Source: Turritopsis dohrnii (lineage: Eukaryota > Cnidaria > Hydrozoa > Anthoathecata > Oceaniidae). Taken from it: a stretch of 64,000 nt of DNA. Below the pieces are notes generated by a model. That model had not been told where the DNA came from. It was given only the letters and a program-made list of their open reading frames with translations, and did not search any database. The number at the start of each line of letters is the position of its first letter. Positions within the stretch are counted from its first letter, which is position 1. The DNA lies in contig BQMF02000009.1 in the NCBI GenBank assembly GCA_027922465.2, positions 1,240,001-1,304,000 on the forward strand, in the 5' to 3' direction. Made by a program: the position numbers and the translations under genes. Below, in pieces: positions 36,561-49,100 of the stretch.

Positions 36561-37894
36561 ATGGCAATGGAGACAGCTGCAATACAAGATGACGACTCTT
36601 TCGAACCTAACGGACCAATCCTTGGCGGCAAAGGATATATACCAGCTCAAACTATTCGCAAGGCGTATTATGAACTAGATGAAACTCCCCAAACTAAATC
36701 CGTGTGTATCCGATCTTTTCGGGTTCTTATCGAGGAAAATCAGGAGCAGAACAATTTTGACGAACACACCGACGCTTTTCTTCTCAAATTTCTACGACAT
36801 CGGAAATTTGACGTTGAAGACTCTTATCGGTTGCTAGAGAGTTATTACAGCAACAGAGAGAACACACCCGACATCTTTCGGAATCTCACGCGTAAAAACG
36901 TCAAGAAAACGTTAGAACAAGGAATAGTGGGCGTGATGCCACAGCGAGATAGTAAAGGTCGTGTGGTAGTCGTGTTCAACTTCTCTAAGTGGAATATGAG
37001 TATACCTTTTCACTTTGCAAAACTCCTTCGTGTGTGGGTGTATACATTTGAAAAACTCTACGAGTCCGATGAAACACAGATCAATGGGATTGTAATAGTC
37101 TGTGATTTGAATCAACTTAGCGTGTTACAGACTAAAAGTTTAAGAGCTTCCATGATAACAAAAGCTGTTGCAGTTTTTCAGGTAAGGGTTTTTGGTCCGT
37201 ATTTTGTATGTTGTTACAAACACTAGTTCAATGTTAAAGGATAAGGACCCAGAAACTAATCTTTTAAGATTAATGACTCATAACTTAATACCTGAGACTC
37301 AAGACCAGGAACACGGCCAAATAATGTTAACATACGTCGCCTACTATAACAAATTGTTGGTCTCGTATTAGTATAGTTCCTGGTGTAAAACTGCTAAAAA
37401 TTGTTTGGGTAATTGAGGTTATAAACACTTTTTTGAGAGTTCGAGCCGGGACTTTCCCCTTACGAGTTTTACCCACTTCTTGGTTCCTGTCTCAAATATA
37501 TGCCAAAATTTTCTTGTACCTATTAAATTAACCGTTATTTTAAGTATGATCTTTTTTTCAGGATAATTTTCCATTTCGATTAAGCGAAATACACTTGTTG
37601 AATCCAAGCTGGCACTTCAAACTACTTTGGAAAATGACAAATGCATCGACACTCGTTAAGCAAAAATTATCAGAAAGAGTTCACATTCATGAAGGGGATT
37701 TGTCGAAGTTCTACGAAAGTCTGCCACAAAAATTTCTCCCAATAGAGCTTGGTGGAACTGTGCAATACGATAACAAAGTTTGGGTGAACGAGTTGTTAGA
37801 GCCAGAGCAAATTGAGCAAGATACCAAATTGCAGACGTCAGCACATATACAGTTTTTGAGCTCGCGCCAACAACATAAACCGAATTATCTGTAA
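36561..37894 (+). CDS. CRAL-TRIO lipid-transfer protein, 2 exons, 317 aa
   Basis: Exons 36561-37181 and 37562-37894 join in phase 0 across a GTAAGG..TTTCAG intron. The frame is open further upstream to a TTG, but TTGGATTCAG before it looks like a splice acceptor in the 5' UTR. I therefore start at ATG 36561. An N-terminal CRAL_TRIO_N helical segment (about residues 60-95, with LLKFLRHRKFDVEDSYRLLE) precedes the lipid-binding domain (about 110-280). Family marks are VVVVFNFSKW, the DNFPFRLSEIHLLNPSWHF run just after the junction, and LPIELGG near residue 265. The family includes alpha-tocopherol transfer protein, CRALBP and clavesins. It binds hydrophobic ligands in the cytosol or on endosomal membranes. 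The ligand cannot be told from sequence. Confidence 0.9.
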
Positions 37895-38125
37895 CTATGG
37901 AAACGAAAAGTAGATGTTCTAACACTTTGAGAAGCATTTTTGTTTCCTTTATTTCTGTATTACTTTGCGGTTGGTGATATTTGTTATCTAACGTATAGTG
38001 ACCCATATGAAGGTTCGAAAAAGAACACTCCAGCTTTCTCATTTGTTTTCTGTCTTGGTTGAGAAGAAAAGGTCAGAAGAAATGCTATAAACGATTTCAA
38101 CAGTTTAACGAGCCTCAGCCACGGG
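37895..38125. other. Probable 3' region of the CRAL-TRIO gene
   Basis: No open frame of note. No clear AATAAA is seen near the stop codon. Confidence 0.35.
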
Positions 38126-38265
38126 ACCACTGTTAATATCTTAGGAGATTGTCTAGTTGAGTGGTTGAAACATTTTCACACCATATGCAACACAAATTTG
38201 ATTGGACTAGAACTTCCTCCGAAGGAACCCTGATTGATAACAGTTACATCCAAACCGAAGAGAGA
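38126..38265 (+). mobile_element. SINE family S1, partial and diverged
   Basis: It shares GATTGTCTAGTTGAGTGGTT and CCCTGATTGATAACAGTTA with the S1 bodies. The tRNA-like part is absent. Confidence 0.6.
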
Positions 38266-38410
38266 CTATACTGGTATCCGGACAGTAGCCCGACCGGACA
38301 TGTTTCTGACGACCTATAATAGGGATAGGGTTAGGGTTAAGGGTTAGGGTTAGGGTTATTGGTCGTCGGGTAAATGTCCGGTTGGGCCACTGTTCCTCGG
38401 GATAATGTCC
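38266..38410. mobile_element. MITE enclosing telomere-type repeats
   Basis: Arms of about 45 bp (CCGGACAGTAGCCCGACCGG at the left, its near complement at the right) enclose the TTAGGG array at 38330-38360. A partial copy without the array is at 55705-55810. Confidence 0.75.
38330..38360 (+). repeat. Interstitial TTAGGG repeats
   Basis: About five TTAGGG units, one with an extra A, in a single run inside the MITE. TTAGGG is the usual metazoan telomere unit. Confidence 0.85.
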
Positions 38411-38627
38411 TAGAATCACTATTTCGGTTAAGATTAGTAAAATGAATCAGTTTCGGGTGGTTTCGGAATGTCGATGCGTTTCACTTCAGTTAGAATCAAT
38501 GAACCTGCGCATAAGACTTGACATGTCAACCATTAACCATTATAAACATTCACTCCAAAGTTTAATGTTCACCAAAGTTGTAAAACCCATATTTCAGACA
38601 TGAATTACAGTTTCTAGCTTCTAGCTT

Positions 38628-38748
38628 CCCAGTGGGCAAAATCGTCAAAAAATCACTGCGACGGAGAGCACTTTTATTGAATCTGTGTGTATATTTGTAA
38701 AGAAATGCACTCCTTCGCCGAGATATTTTAACAAATGTGCCGGCTGGC
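38628..38748 (+). mobile_element. Family A MITE
   Basis: A full copy from CCCAGTGGGC to GCCGGCTGG, flanked by CTT on both sides. Confidence 0.9.
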
Positions 38749-38929
38749 TTAGTGCTAACTCAGACTTACAAAGTTTAAACTTTGGATTAGAAGGTCTAGT
38801 AAGTAAATCTGTGTTATAACCTAAGATCTATAGCATCTTCATTAAGTGCGCCACCGCTGATAACGGAGACTTCAGAATCGGGTCCCCAATCTATTATTGT
38901 CTTCGACTCAATCGTACTAAACTTGACTA

Positions 38930-39111
38930 TACAGCGTACTCTTTGTAATTCGAACTTCGAAGGGACCCTATAAATGGTTCAATTTATGGAGGAGTTCAGA
39001 CTAAGGAGGTTTATTCACAAGGAAATGATAGTTCAAAGAACATTGAAATTCGTTCGAATTAAAGAAAAATTCGAAGTATGAAGGTTCGAATTATAGAGAT
39101 TCCACTTGACT
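38930..39111. mobile_element. Tigger-like MITE (TTCGAA family), copy 4
   Basis: It runs from TACAGCGTACTCTTTGTAA to AGAGATTCCACTTGACTG. Orientation matches the copy at 22816, and the body contains ATTCGTTCGAATTA. Confidence 0.7.
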
Positions 39112-39317
39112 GCACCATGCAAACGCAGTATTAGAAACACTTGTGGTAGCCAGGCAATTATCTCTGGCTTTGCTGACTGTCTCCAGGAAACTCCAACTCT
39201 GTTCTTTCCTGTTTGGCGCTTCAAACATTGTGATATGTCTTTTTGGATCAACACGTGTTTATCACCTGAATCCACTTAAAGATGTTCAAATGATAATATT
39301 CAGGTAACATGCGATAA

Positions 39318-39597
39318 GTAACTGGGAGTTTTTTATTCCTTGAGCTTCGTAGTGGTTGGCTATCCTGGTCGCCGACTTGCAACTATTAGTTGACTTACCA
39401 CCAGAGAGACGTATAGCATTGCTTTAACTTGCCCGAAGGTCAGTGTGCAGTCAGTCGATGGCTCCTAATGGGCTGACACGCTGCTGCTTTTAAAGCGCAT
39501 CGGAGTGGAGTATCGAGATACGACATGACTGGACTCGAACACGGGTCGCAGCGGTCGCACTCAAAGATACTAATCGCTACACCATCGCTGCACCATG
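39318..39597 (-). mobile_element. tRNA-derived SINE, family S2
   Basis: Read on the minus strand, the 5' end has A-box-like GATGGTGTAGCGATTAG and B-box-like GTGTTCGAGTCC, about 35 nt apart. A body including CAGCCCATTAGGAGCCATCG follows, and it ends AACTCCCAGTTACTTA. A second copy is at 48722-49016. The family is distinct from S1. Confidence 0.75.
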
Positions 39598-39999
39598 CGG
39601 GGTCTGAAAAATACGAGATCTGTTTTGGTAAGATGGTGTTTAGGAATTTCAAATGTTTTTCTCTTCTATCGTTCAAATGGAAACCAACACTTTACAACAT
39701 ATGAACCTATCTTTCGTCACTTCTTAAGTAAAACAATCTTGAGCCCATATCACCATCAAAATATTTAAAAGAATCCTGGGTGCGAGGTTTCGTTGTCTGC
39801 CTTACGGAAGGGGCTGTTTGTTGCTATTCATTCATCATGACAATGGATAATTTGATTCGGCTACCGTATAAACTAACTGCTGGGTAGAATTCACCAACAA
39901 CGTTACTGAATGTCGGCGAACCCACTGCATTTACGTCACGTCTCATCTGACTTCCTAAAAACAATATTAATAGTAAGTGTAGCAGGTTTTTAATCCTTA
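39598..39999. other. Intergenic, nothing recognised
   Basis: No gene is seen. A CCTGGGTGCGAGGTT word at about 39776-39790 is a solo end of the AACCTCGTACCC palindrome family. Confidence 0.4.
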
Positions 40000-40120
40000 C
40001 CCAGTGGGTAAAATCGTCAAAAAATCACTGTGACGGAGAGAATTTTTATTGAAATCGTGTGTAAATTTCTATAAAAATGCACTCCTTCGCAGAGATTTTT
40101 TAATAAATGTGCCGGCTGGG
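40000..40120 (+). mobile_element. Family A MITE inside the TRIM terminal exon
   Basis: A full copy from CCCAGTGGGT to GCCGGCTGGG. The last coding exon of the minus-strand TRIM gene reads through it and stops inside it at 40017. Confidence 0.9.
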
Positions 40121-43100
40121 GTATTGTGCTGCTGTTGAAATTCACGGCTCTTTTTTTACGCCACCAAGAGTTGGTTTTAATTTTGGAAGCTGTCTTATTA
40201 TGGCCGGCAGAAAAGACGATAACAAAATTAAGTTTACCATTTACAAAGATGTTAAGCCAGTGCTCTTCCAGGTTTATTTCTACGACAACAGTAGTGCCGA
40301 CAGCTTTTGACGCCATCATTTGAAGTTGGTAGCGATGGTCGGTATGACGTATATTAACTTTCGGATGCTCGATGATTTGAACGGCATAGGTGGATGCATC
40401 TTCTCCCAGTATTGGGTCATTAAGTGTTGCTGTGGCAACACCAATCCCTATAAAACATTTCACATGTGACGTATGCAAGAATAACAGATTTCGAGACAGT
40501 GAATTGTTTCTCTTACAAACTCTCTTTTTTAAGGACTGCTCCCTCATTGACCGAAATAAATTTAATGATGTTTGAACTACAAGGATCAAGCACATGGCCG
40601 CATTGTCCTGCTTAAGAATTTCTTGATATATCGATGGTAACTTCTTTCTCTCTTACAAAGTCTTTTAAGGTACTTTTCCCTCACTGACCGAAATAAATTT
40701 AGTAATATTTTTACATCGCAAAAATCAAATACATGAGTAACACTGTCACGAGTACGATTTCTTGATTTTTGAATGGCACCTGTCAATCACCAAACGCACT
40801 TACCAATAACACTCATCTTATTGTGTTCGCAAAAGTCTTCGATTTTTATTGTCCATGAATGAAAGCCCTTGGTCAATAATCGATTACCCAGCACATACGA
40901 ATGTATCGGACCGGATAACTCTGCTGTTTGTCTCTTGTTTGACAGAATAATGGAGTCGGACTTCTTTGTTTGGTCAAATTCAAAGAAGAAGCCTAAAAAT
41001 GAAAGCTCTTCATTAAAGGAGCGATCACACCGTTTTTTGTTTGGTACTGCAACAAAGTTCGAAAGGTCACGTCACCCGTGTAGCGCCTTTAAATTAGCAT
41101 ACATGTTTCTGTATATAAAATAAGATGATCTGAAGGGTTCAGGATATTTAGTATAAGATTTCTCTCTCAGAACTATATGATTAGCTAGAAATAAGAACAA
41201 TTCTTTTATTGGTTCATCTCATCACAGTTTATCTCATCTTTCTCTGTTTTATTTTCATTTCTTATTCTCATACATGACGTATTATCGTTCAAAATCACCG
41301 CAACGAAGAGCATTTTTATTGAAATAATATGTATATTTCTATAGAATTGCACTCCTTCACATTGATTATTCAACAAATTTGCCCACTGGGAAAGAGATCA
41401 CTTCGTATTGCGAACGCCCAATTCATCACTAAGAAAGGGGCTGGAGTGGTCCATCATATGATAAAGGTTAAAAGCGTGGCAACGTATCAATGTAAAATCA
41501 GGCACTTTTTACCTTTAGCTGTAAACAGCACGATTCTTTCCGAATCTTCGCTTTCTCCGACACCATTCACGGCTGTCAAAACAGCAATCACTTTACTGTG
41601 GTAAGGAAGTTGTTTTAACACATGACTTTTAGAGGGACCTCTATATACTTCTTTGAATTTCTCCAACTTTTGATGTTTGCCGTGTTTACCTATTCTGACC
41701 GTCAAAATTTTCAATATACAATAATTTGTGTACGATCCAGGAGCATCGGATAACGCCCAGTTGAAATGACATGTTATGTTGTCACAGTAACATTCACCAA
41801 ATGAGGGCGGATCTGTTAAAAGAAAATCCCGCCCTTGACTTGTTTAGTAAAGGTAAAGTAAATAAGTAAGTAGAGGTATCACTACTCTGCTGACTCAGCA
41901 GTTTTTTCTTGTTTGAGCAATCTGATCTTATTCTCACTGGATAGCTAGTTCTCGAATTTTGCTTTTTTTGCAACACTTACATTCGTATATCTACATTAGG
42001 GTTCTCACCGGCGAAAAGTTAAGGTTGTGCACTTGATTTCCAACCAATCAAGTAAAAACTGCTAATCAATCAGCCAATCAAATACATACTTGGTTTTGAT
42101 CAGCCAATCAAAATACATACTTGGTTTTGATGTCAGTGATTGGTTGCAGAACACGGAGAATTTGACATTTCCTTCGCATCGAACGGCAGGGCACAAATCT
42201 GATTGGATATTGTTGAATGACCAAAGGAATCTTGGGATGTTAATTAAGTCGTCTGTCGACTTGGTAAGCAGGCTGCCATTTTCGTAACAGTAAAATCTCC
42301 TTTAAAATGCAAATGTGAACTACAATTACCCCCTGGTTTTCACTCACAATTATATGTCAATTCTGTAGCATCTATCACAGAAACAGGGGTGATTTAAGCT
42401 AACAGTTTAAAATCAGCTAGTTATGAGAAACACTATCTGATGGCGTATCAAGGGAGATCAAAATGAACAGGAACTAACCGATCATTTTCCCAGCTGATGT
42501 CGATTGTTAAAAGAACGTTTACATTATACATTAGCGCTATGTTGTCTTCACTTATCAAACGTTACATTAGGGACCATTCAATAAGTACATCACGCTAGGG
42601 GTGGGTGGGTGGTTCTTCCTGACTTTCGTGACTAGTCGGGGGTGTCTATGCCAATGGAAGAAGGGTTTTCTATAAAAACGTGTCGGAGTGTGATGAGGGG
42701 TTTAAACTGGTTATGGAGAGCGAAAGATCAAAAATCGTTATTCTATTAAGTGGAACGACGGATGCAACAGAAATACTTTCAAGGCAAGAAAGGGTTGTGC
42801 TTAATATTGTATAATTGACATTTTCAGGACCACAAAATTTCTTGCCAATAAAAGAACGCAATACCTTCGTTCAAAATCGACTAGAAAAGCAAATTCGGTC
42901 TGTAAAAGCTTCTTTTTCCGCTTAGTAACGCTAATAGCCAATCTTGGCAAATCTTTTGGCTCTTTTGTTGCTATGATAATGGCGTAAGAATCGCGTACTC
43001 CAAAAGCTTCTGTGCTGACGTCACTTCTGGATAATCCAACAGCTGTAACAGGAAATGTTTGAGAATCATATTACAGTAGGATGAAAACAAAGTCCACTAC

Positions 43101-46100
43101 CCAGCCGGCACATTTGTTAAAAAATCTCCGCAAAGGAGTGCATTTTTATTGAAATGTAGACACAATTTCAACAAAAAGGCTCTCCATCGCAGTGACTTTT
43201 TGGCGATTTTTCCCACTGGGTAGTTTGAATATTGAAAACTCTTTCCAGAGAGGTTGCCTTCTGGTAAGATGTGTGAAGAGACTTTGATCACAATCCATAA
43301 AATCAGTGGCCACCATCGCCAAAAAGTCACTGCGACGAAGCGCATTTTTATTGAAATTGTGTGTATATTTCTATAGAAATGCATTCCTTCGCAGAGACTT
43401 TTTAACAAATTTGCCCCTTAACGTCATAGTCTATAACAGACTATTCTTTACTAAAAAAATTTTTTTGTCCTTTATTCAATTTTTGTGCTCTGTGATAAAG
43501 TGCATTTCCATTGAAATGATGTGTAAATTTGGAATGCCTCTCTATAAAAATGTACTCCTTCGACAGTGATTTTAACATATTTGTCTGGTGGGTTTAATTG
43601 TTTGTTATCAAAATCTCCTGGAGCGTTCCATATACTGGTTGTACAGCCACTGAGGATATCGAGAGAGACGACAGCTTGAATTTAATTTTAAGTATCGCAT
43701 GAAGAAACGCATGAAATAGTTCTTTTGTAAGAAGGTAGCGTAATTCTCACTTGCCTTCCTTCTTCAAAATGAAATATTATATTGGACATTAATGAGTATA
43801 ATCTTTCGTCATATAAGCTAAGTATTCATTTAAACAATTTGTGCGAACGCAGAGAAGGTCCAAATATCGTGTGTATGCTTGTTACATCGATCAGATATTG
43901 ACAGACCAAGAACTCAAAAATAGCGACTTTACAATCTGCTTGTACAAATTAGTTTGGATTTCTATATGAAAAGGTAACCTACATAGCTTTGTTGTTTTTC
44001 CATGAAATTGCTCAATTACCAATTTCCAGAAATGCACACCTTTCGTGAGAATTGTATCACCAAACAACATTATTGGATTGGTACTGGAGTATTTTACAGA
44101 ACGATTCAGTGACCATAGCTGAAGGTATGGATTTCTGCGCTCTTTGAATGAAAAATTCAAACCTGTTGGAAATGAAAAACATAGAAAGAGTTAGAAAAGA
44201 CTTCCTTCGTAATCGGTACAGGTGACATGTCGGGTTAAAGGACAATGTAACTGCCCAAGATATTATCTCACACCATCCAACATCTTCCGACGTTTCATAC
44301 AATATCATGCGTTTAAACAATGCAAGATACCGACTGCGAAAGCTGATCATGATATTACATGGTAACTTTTTCTTTACGTTTTGTAATAGACGAATAAATA
44401 ACAACATGAACGAAGCGCGAAACAACTTTGTTGCATCGAAAACTATCGGAAAATTATTGTAAAATCATCGCAAAATTGTCGTAAAATTATCATGCGATTA
44501 AGTTACTTTTGTTTCATGTAAATCAAAGATCTTTGATTAGGCATTTTCGGCAATATTACGCGAAGCCCTTCATACATACAAATGTCAAAATAGTCAGTGG
44601 CTTTTACCATCTAACTGTTAGAATAGGCGTCCTTGTAGTCGTCTGTAATTATTTCAAGATTATTTCTGGTCTATATTATTCAAGTGCAAGAGGACCGTTC
44701 AAGTCATTAATAAGATTTTTAAAAATACTGCTGACTTGCTTCTATAACCAGCTGCATTTTTGTTTATATTTGTTATTTTTCATTTATTTATTTATTTATT
44801 TATTTATTTTTTTTGGCTTCAAAAACATTTTCATTAAGATATTTTAAATAGTTAAAAAAAGAAACAATATTCATAAAATAATAATTTATTGCGAAGCTTT
44901 TCGTAACTTTATTTTACATCTTCAGGCAAATGTAAAAAGATGGTGTAAAATAAAGTTACGAAAAGCTTCGCAATAAATTATTATTTTATGAATATTGTTT
45001 CTTCTTTTAACTAACTAACAATGGCGACTTTATTTATATTTCAAATACCTTTATCAGTTTCCACGCCCAATATGTCGCTAAACTCGCCCACACCATGAAT
45101 GTTTACAGCATAAACTCTAGCATAAACTTGCTTTCTGTATTCTCCAACATCATATGCATAGTTTGTTTTGTTGCCTTGGTAAAGTATTCGACCGTTATGC
45201 GAAGCTTCGAGTTCTTCGAAAACCTCTAATCTATACGCATCTACTGATGGAAGAACATCTGACCAAGCGAATTTGATTGTTGTATTGAACGCCGTGCAAC
45301 TGTCTGTTTGGAACTTCATCTTCTCTGGACAAACAAACAAACAAAGAAACAAACTATTTACTTGTAAAAGATGGGGTCTTGTTTGTTTGCATGTACGAAT
45401 ATTTATGCGGGATAGACTCAAAAATATGCACAATATGTATGAAGTATGTATAGCTTACAGATTATTATCTCTTCTCTGAAAGTGCTTGACAGTCAGAAGG
45501 AATTTTACTTATAAAAGGATGAAAAGAAGAAAACTATTTTTCATTCAGCTAACTGAAGTATGTATACATAGTTTTCCAGAGTGTCCTGTACACCCGCATT
45601 TTATTGGTTCAAAATAAAATGAATATGGTCAGTAACAGTAGTTAAGAGTCAGGACTCTCTAGAGGTTTCCTGTTTTATCTTGATCCATCGTCATATTTAT
45701 CCGACAACATCGTCACATTTATCCGACAACTTTAAATGAAAAGCAAACAAACATGCAGATGTTTTAACATATATTGCGGTCGTCTTCCCAGTGGGTAATA
45801 TCGTCAAAAAGCCAATGCGATGAAGAGCATTTTTATTGGAATAGTGTGTATATTTGTAAAGAAATGCACTCCATTGCAGAGATTTTTCAATAAATTTACC
45901 CACTGGGATACTGTAGGTGTGGTAGGGTTGGATTAAATGCTAACATTTTCTATTCTGACGGTGGTTTCTATAAAAACTCTGACTTAATTCAGGATTCAGG
46001 CTATGGTGAAAACCTTATAACAATTGTTTGAACAATCAAGTCTACCTCGTGAGGCCTCAAAAAAGTTAAACAAAACCTTGTGTTTGAAGAGTCAAGTGTA

Positions 46101-49100
46101 CTTCGTGTTGTCTCTTTGTTTCAAACACTTTTGTCATAATATTCACCAGGAAGATTAAAACTAAGTAAGTAACATACTTGGGACTCTCTGCGGTCTCTGT
46201 AATCCCGTTATGAATTTTATTTGCGATCGGATTCGTTTGAATGTCACACACGGATGAAAAGGACTGTGCACTAGGTTGGTAAATGTATGCTTAGCCAATG
46301 GTTTATCAACAATCAACTCTCCCTTAACGAAAACATCGAGGTATCGATCTTCTATGTTTAAATCGAATGTAATAACTTGATCTATGATCTCCTCCGCAGA
46401 GCATTTTACTGTGATGTAGTTTCCATGCAAGTCTTTAACATTCGACTGCGAGCAAAGCATGATGGTATACTGTGTAGGAGCTTAAAAAGAAAACAATCAC
46501 TATTGTTACCAAACCACGTGTGTATGTTGTCATGAGAACCGTTTTTGACTTCATGTAAAAATAAAATGAACTATCGTAAGGTCGAGAAAAAAAGTCTGTC
46601 AGCAGTTTTCTTGTGAGAGGGAGACAATCATTTTATTACTTTGTCTGAGCGCTTTGTTAATAATAAACAGCTGCTCGTTTTTTTTTAGATTAGATTAGAT
46701 TAGATATTCTTTATTTATAGTCGATGATGATGATTATAGTCAATTTTTCTACTTCTACTGACATCAGCATAGTGCAACCCTCAGCTCCACATATAACAGT
46801 TCATTATCTTGAAACTTCACTATCAATTGTGAAGCTGTACTTTGATATTCTGTCGAACGCAAAATCGATAAAAGAGCTACTTGACTTTAAAAAGCGAACT
46901 GTGAAAGCATAACAACAACAAATTACAAGTATGATACCGTCGTTGCTGATGATATCACTCACGGCCGTTATACCGCACAGAATAAATCCATCCTTTAAAT
47001 TTTCATCAGGCTCAAATTTACTGATTTTCAATTTCCAATAATGGTGACCATTCGAAATGATGACGTCACCGTAAACTGTTTGCTTGGCGTCATTGATTTC
47101 GCATCTGGCACTTGTGTGGTCACGTGATAGCTTGATTTCTTCGTCTGTTTTTACGGTATCGATCTTAAAGTCAAGACCTAGCGATATAAACAGACACATG
47201 AGTAAACGTTCATATGATTATAACATACTGTGGTAGCCTCCCACCGGGCAAATTTGTTGAATAATCACTGCGTAGGAGTACATTTCCATAGAAGTACACA
47301 CATTATTTCAATGAAAACACTCTTTGTCACAGTGACTTTTTGACATTTTTTGAAAACTGGGCTTATGATTATGATCTCTATGAGAAAAAACTGAAGAAGA
47401 GAACCATATTGTGCTTACTGGTAGCAGTTTGCATCTTGAGGCCTTCGCTATATTCACCCTTCCCAGAGCTGTTTTGAGCACATACGCGAAAGAATACCGT
47501 CTCATCATAACCGGTTTCAATAACAATGTCTTGATGATTTTTGCCTTGGTATACCAGCTCGTAATTCTTGCCTTGTCTTTTCCATTCCAGATGGTACAAG
47601 TCAACTCGACCTTTTGGGGGAATCCAAGCTAGCGAGAGCTTGTTGTTCTTTACTTGACATGACGTCGTATCAAAGATTGGTGCATCTATAAATAAGCGAT
47701 GATGGATGGATTTTAGGATGAAATTGTGTCACTATCTACTACTTTCCTATCTACAACTATCGTTCATTTATCTCAAACCATCAAAACGTCATGGTGTAAA
47801 CCCTGTAAGATTTGAAGAGGGAATTGAGACGGGCAGCCTGTCCCTCATGCGCCTGTCGCTTTATAATATTCAAATGACACTCGACCTATTCTAAGATTGT
47901 ACAATATATGATGTAATGGTAGTCCATCCAGTGGGCAAAGCAATCAAAAAGTCACTGCGATGAAGAGCATTTTTATTGAAAGAGTGTAAATATGTCTATA
48001 GAAATGCAGTCCTTCGCAGTGGTTTTTTAATAAATTTGCCCACTGTGTGATGATGAATGTAACTTAACATGTAATGCTGAAAACGTAAAGGAAATATCAA
48101 TCTCAAAAAACCATGATGTAAACAGGGCCTTAATCATGTGTAAACATTGGCAAGTAATTTGTAGAATCTTACTGGGTGCTTTTAACCACGTGATATTGCT
48201 TAGTTCTTCCCTCAGTTGATTGAAATCCAATATCATCCCACTGTATGCAAGTTTATCCAGATTGTGGTGGGTCTCCGCTAGGCGTGTATCACATTTTGTT
48301 GAAAACGTCATGATTCTGAAACAACCAATAGACGACCTTTCCATAAATTACGTCACAATATCCAATGCCTCTCATTAACAAATACAAATAACATGAGAAA
48401 TTTGTATTCATTTCATTTGTTACGATTGTATACCATTTCTAAACACCCTTTTTGTTGTGGTTTGATATTATGGAGGTTAGAAAAAATATATGGCTCCATA
48501 TTTAGGAGAGTGTCAAAACGATTACCACACTAATGCACACACGTTGGTCCATTATGGTTGAAAAGGGAATTGGGAATTGAATTTATCAATACTGCAATTT
48601 GATAGCGCAACTTTTGAATTTGGACCAAATTTTGAAAATAATTATGAAATTTTTACGATAATTTGTGCGTGGAAACATTTGCTTGTGCGAATTTCGAATT
48701 TAAGGCCAAAAAAAGTAATTAGGTAAGCAACTGGGAGTTTTTAGTACCTTGGGTTTTCATCCGTATCAGTTGGCTCTTCTGCCCGCCACCTTTCAACTAG
48801 TAGTTGACTTACCGCCAGAGATACGTATAGCATTGCTCTAACTTGCACGAAGGCCAGTGTGTACTGAGTCGATGGCTCCTAATGGCTGATACGCTGCTTT
48901 TTAAGCGCGATACGACATGACTGGACTATTACTAAAGTACTAAATTGGACCAGTACTAAAGACTAAATTTTGGTCCAGTGATGGTGTAGTGGCACCATTG
49001 CTGCACCAAAATTTAGTCAAATGGTTCATTTGTAGTTAAAATTTGCGTGTAGTAGCTTACAAATTGATAGTGATAATGTCAAAGTCGAATAATCGAATTC

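Noticed and set aside
43306..43569. 87-codon plus frame
   Set aside because: Made of two adjacent Family A MITE copies.
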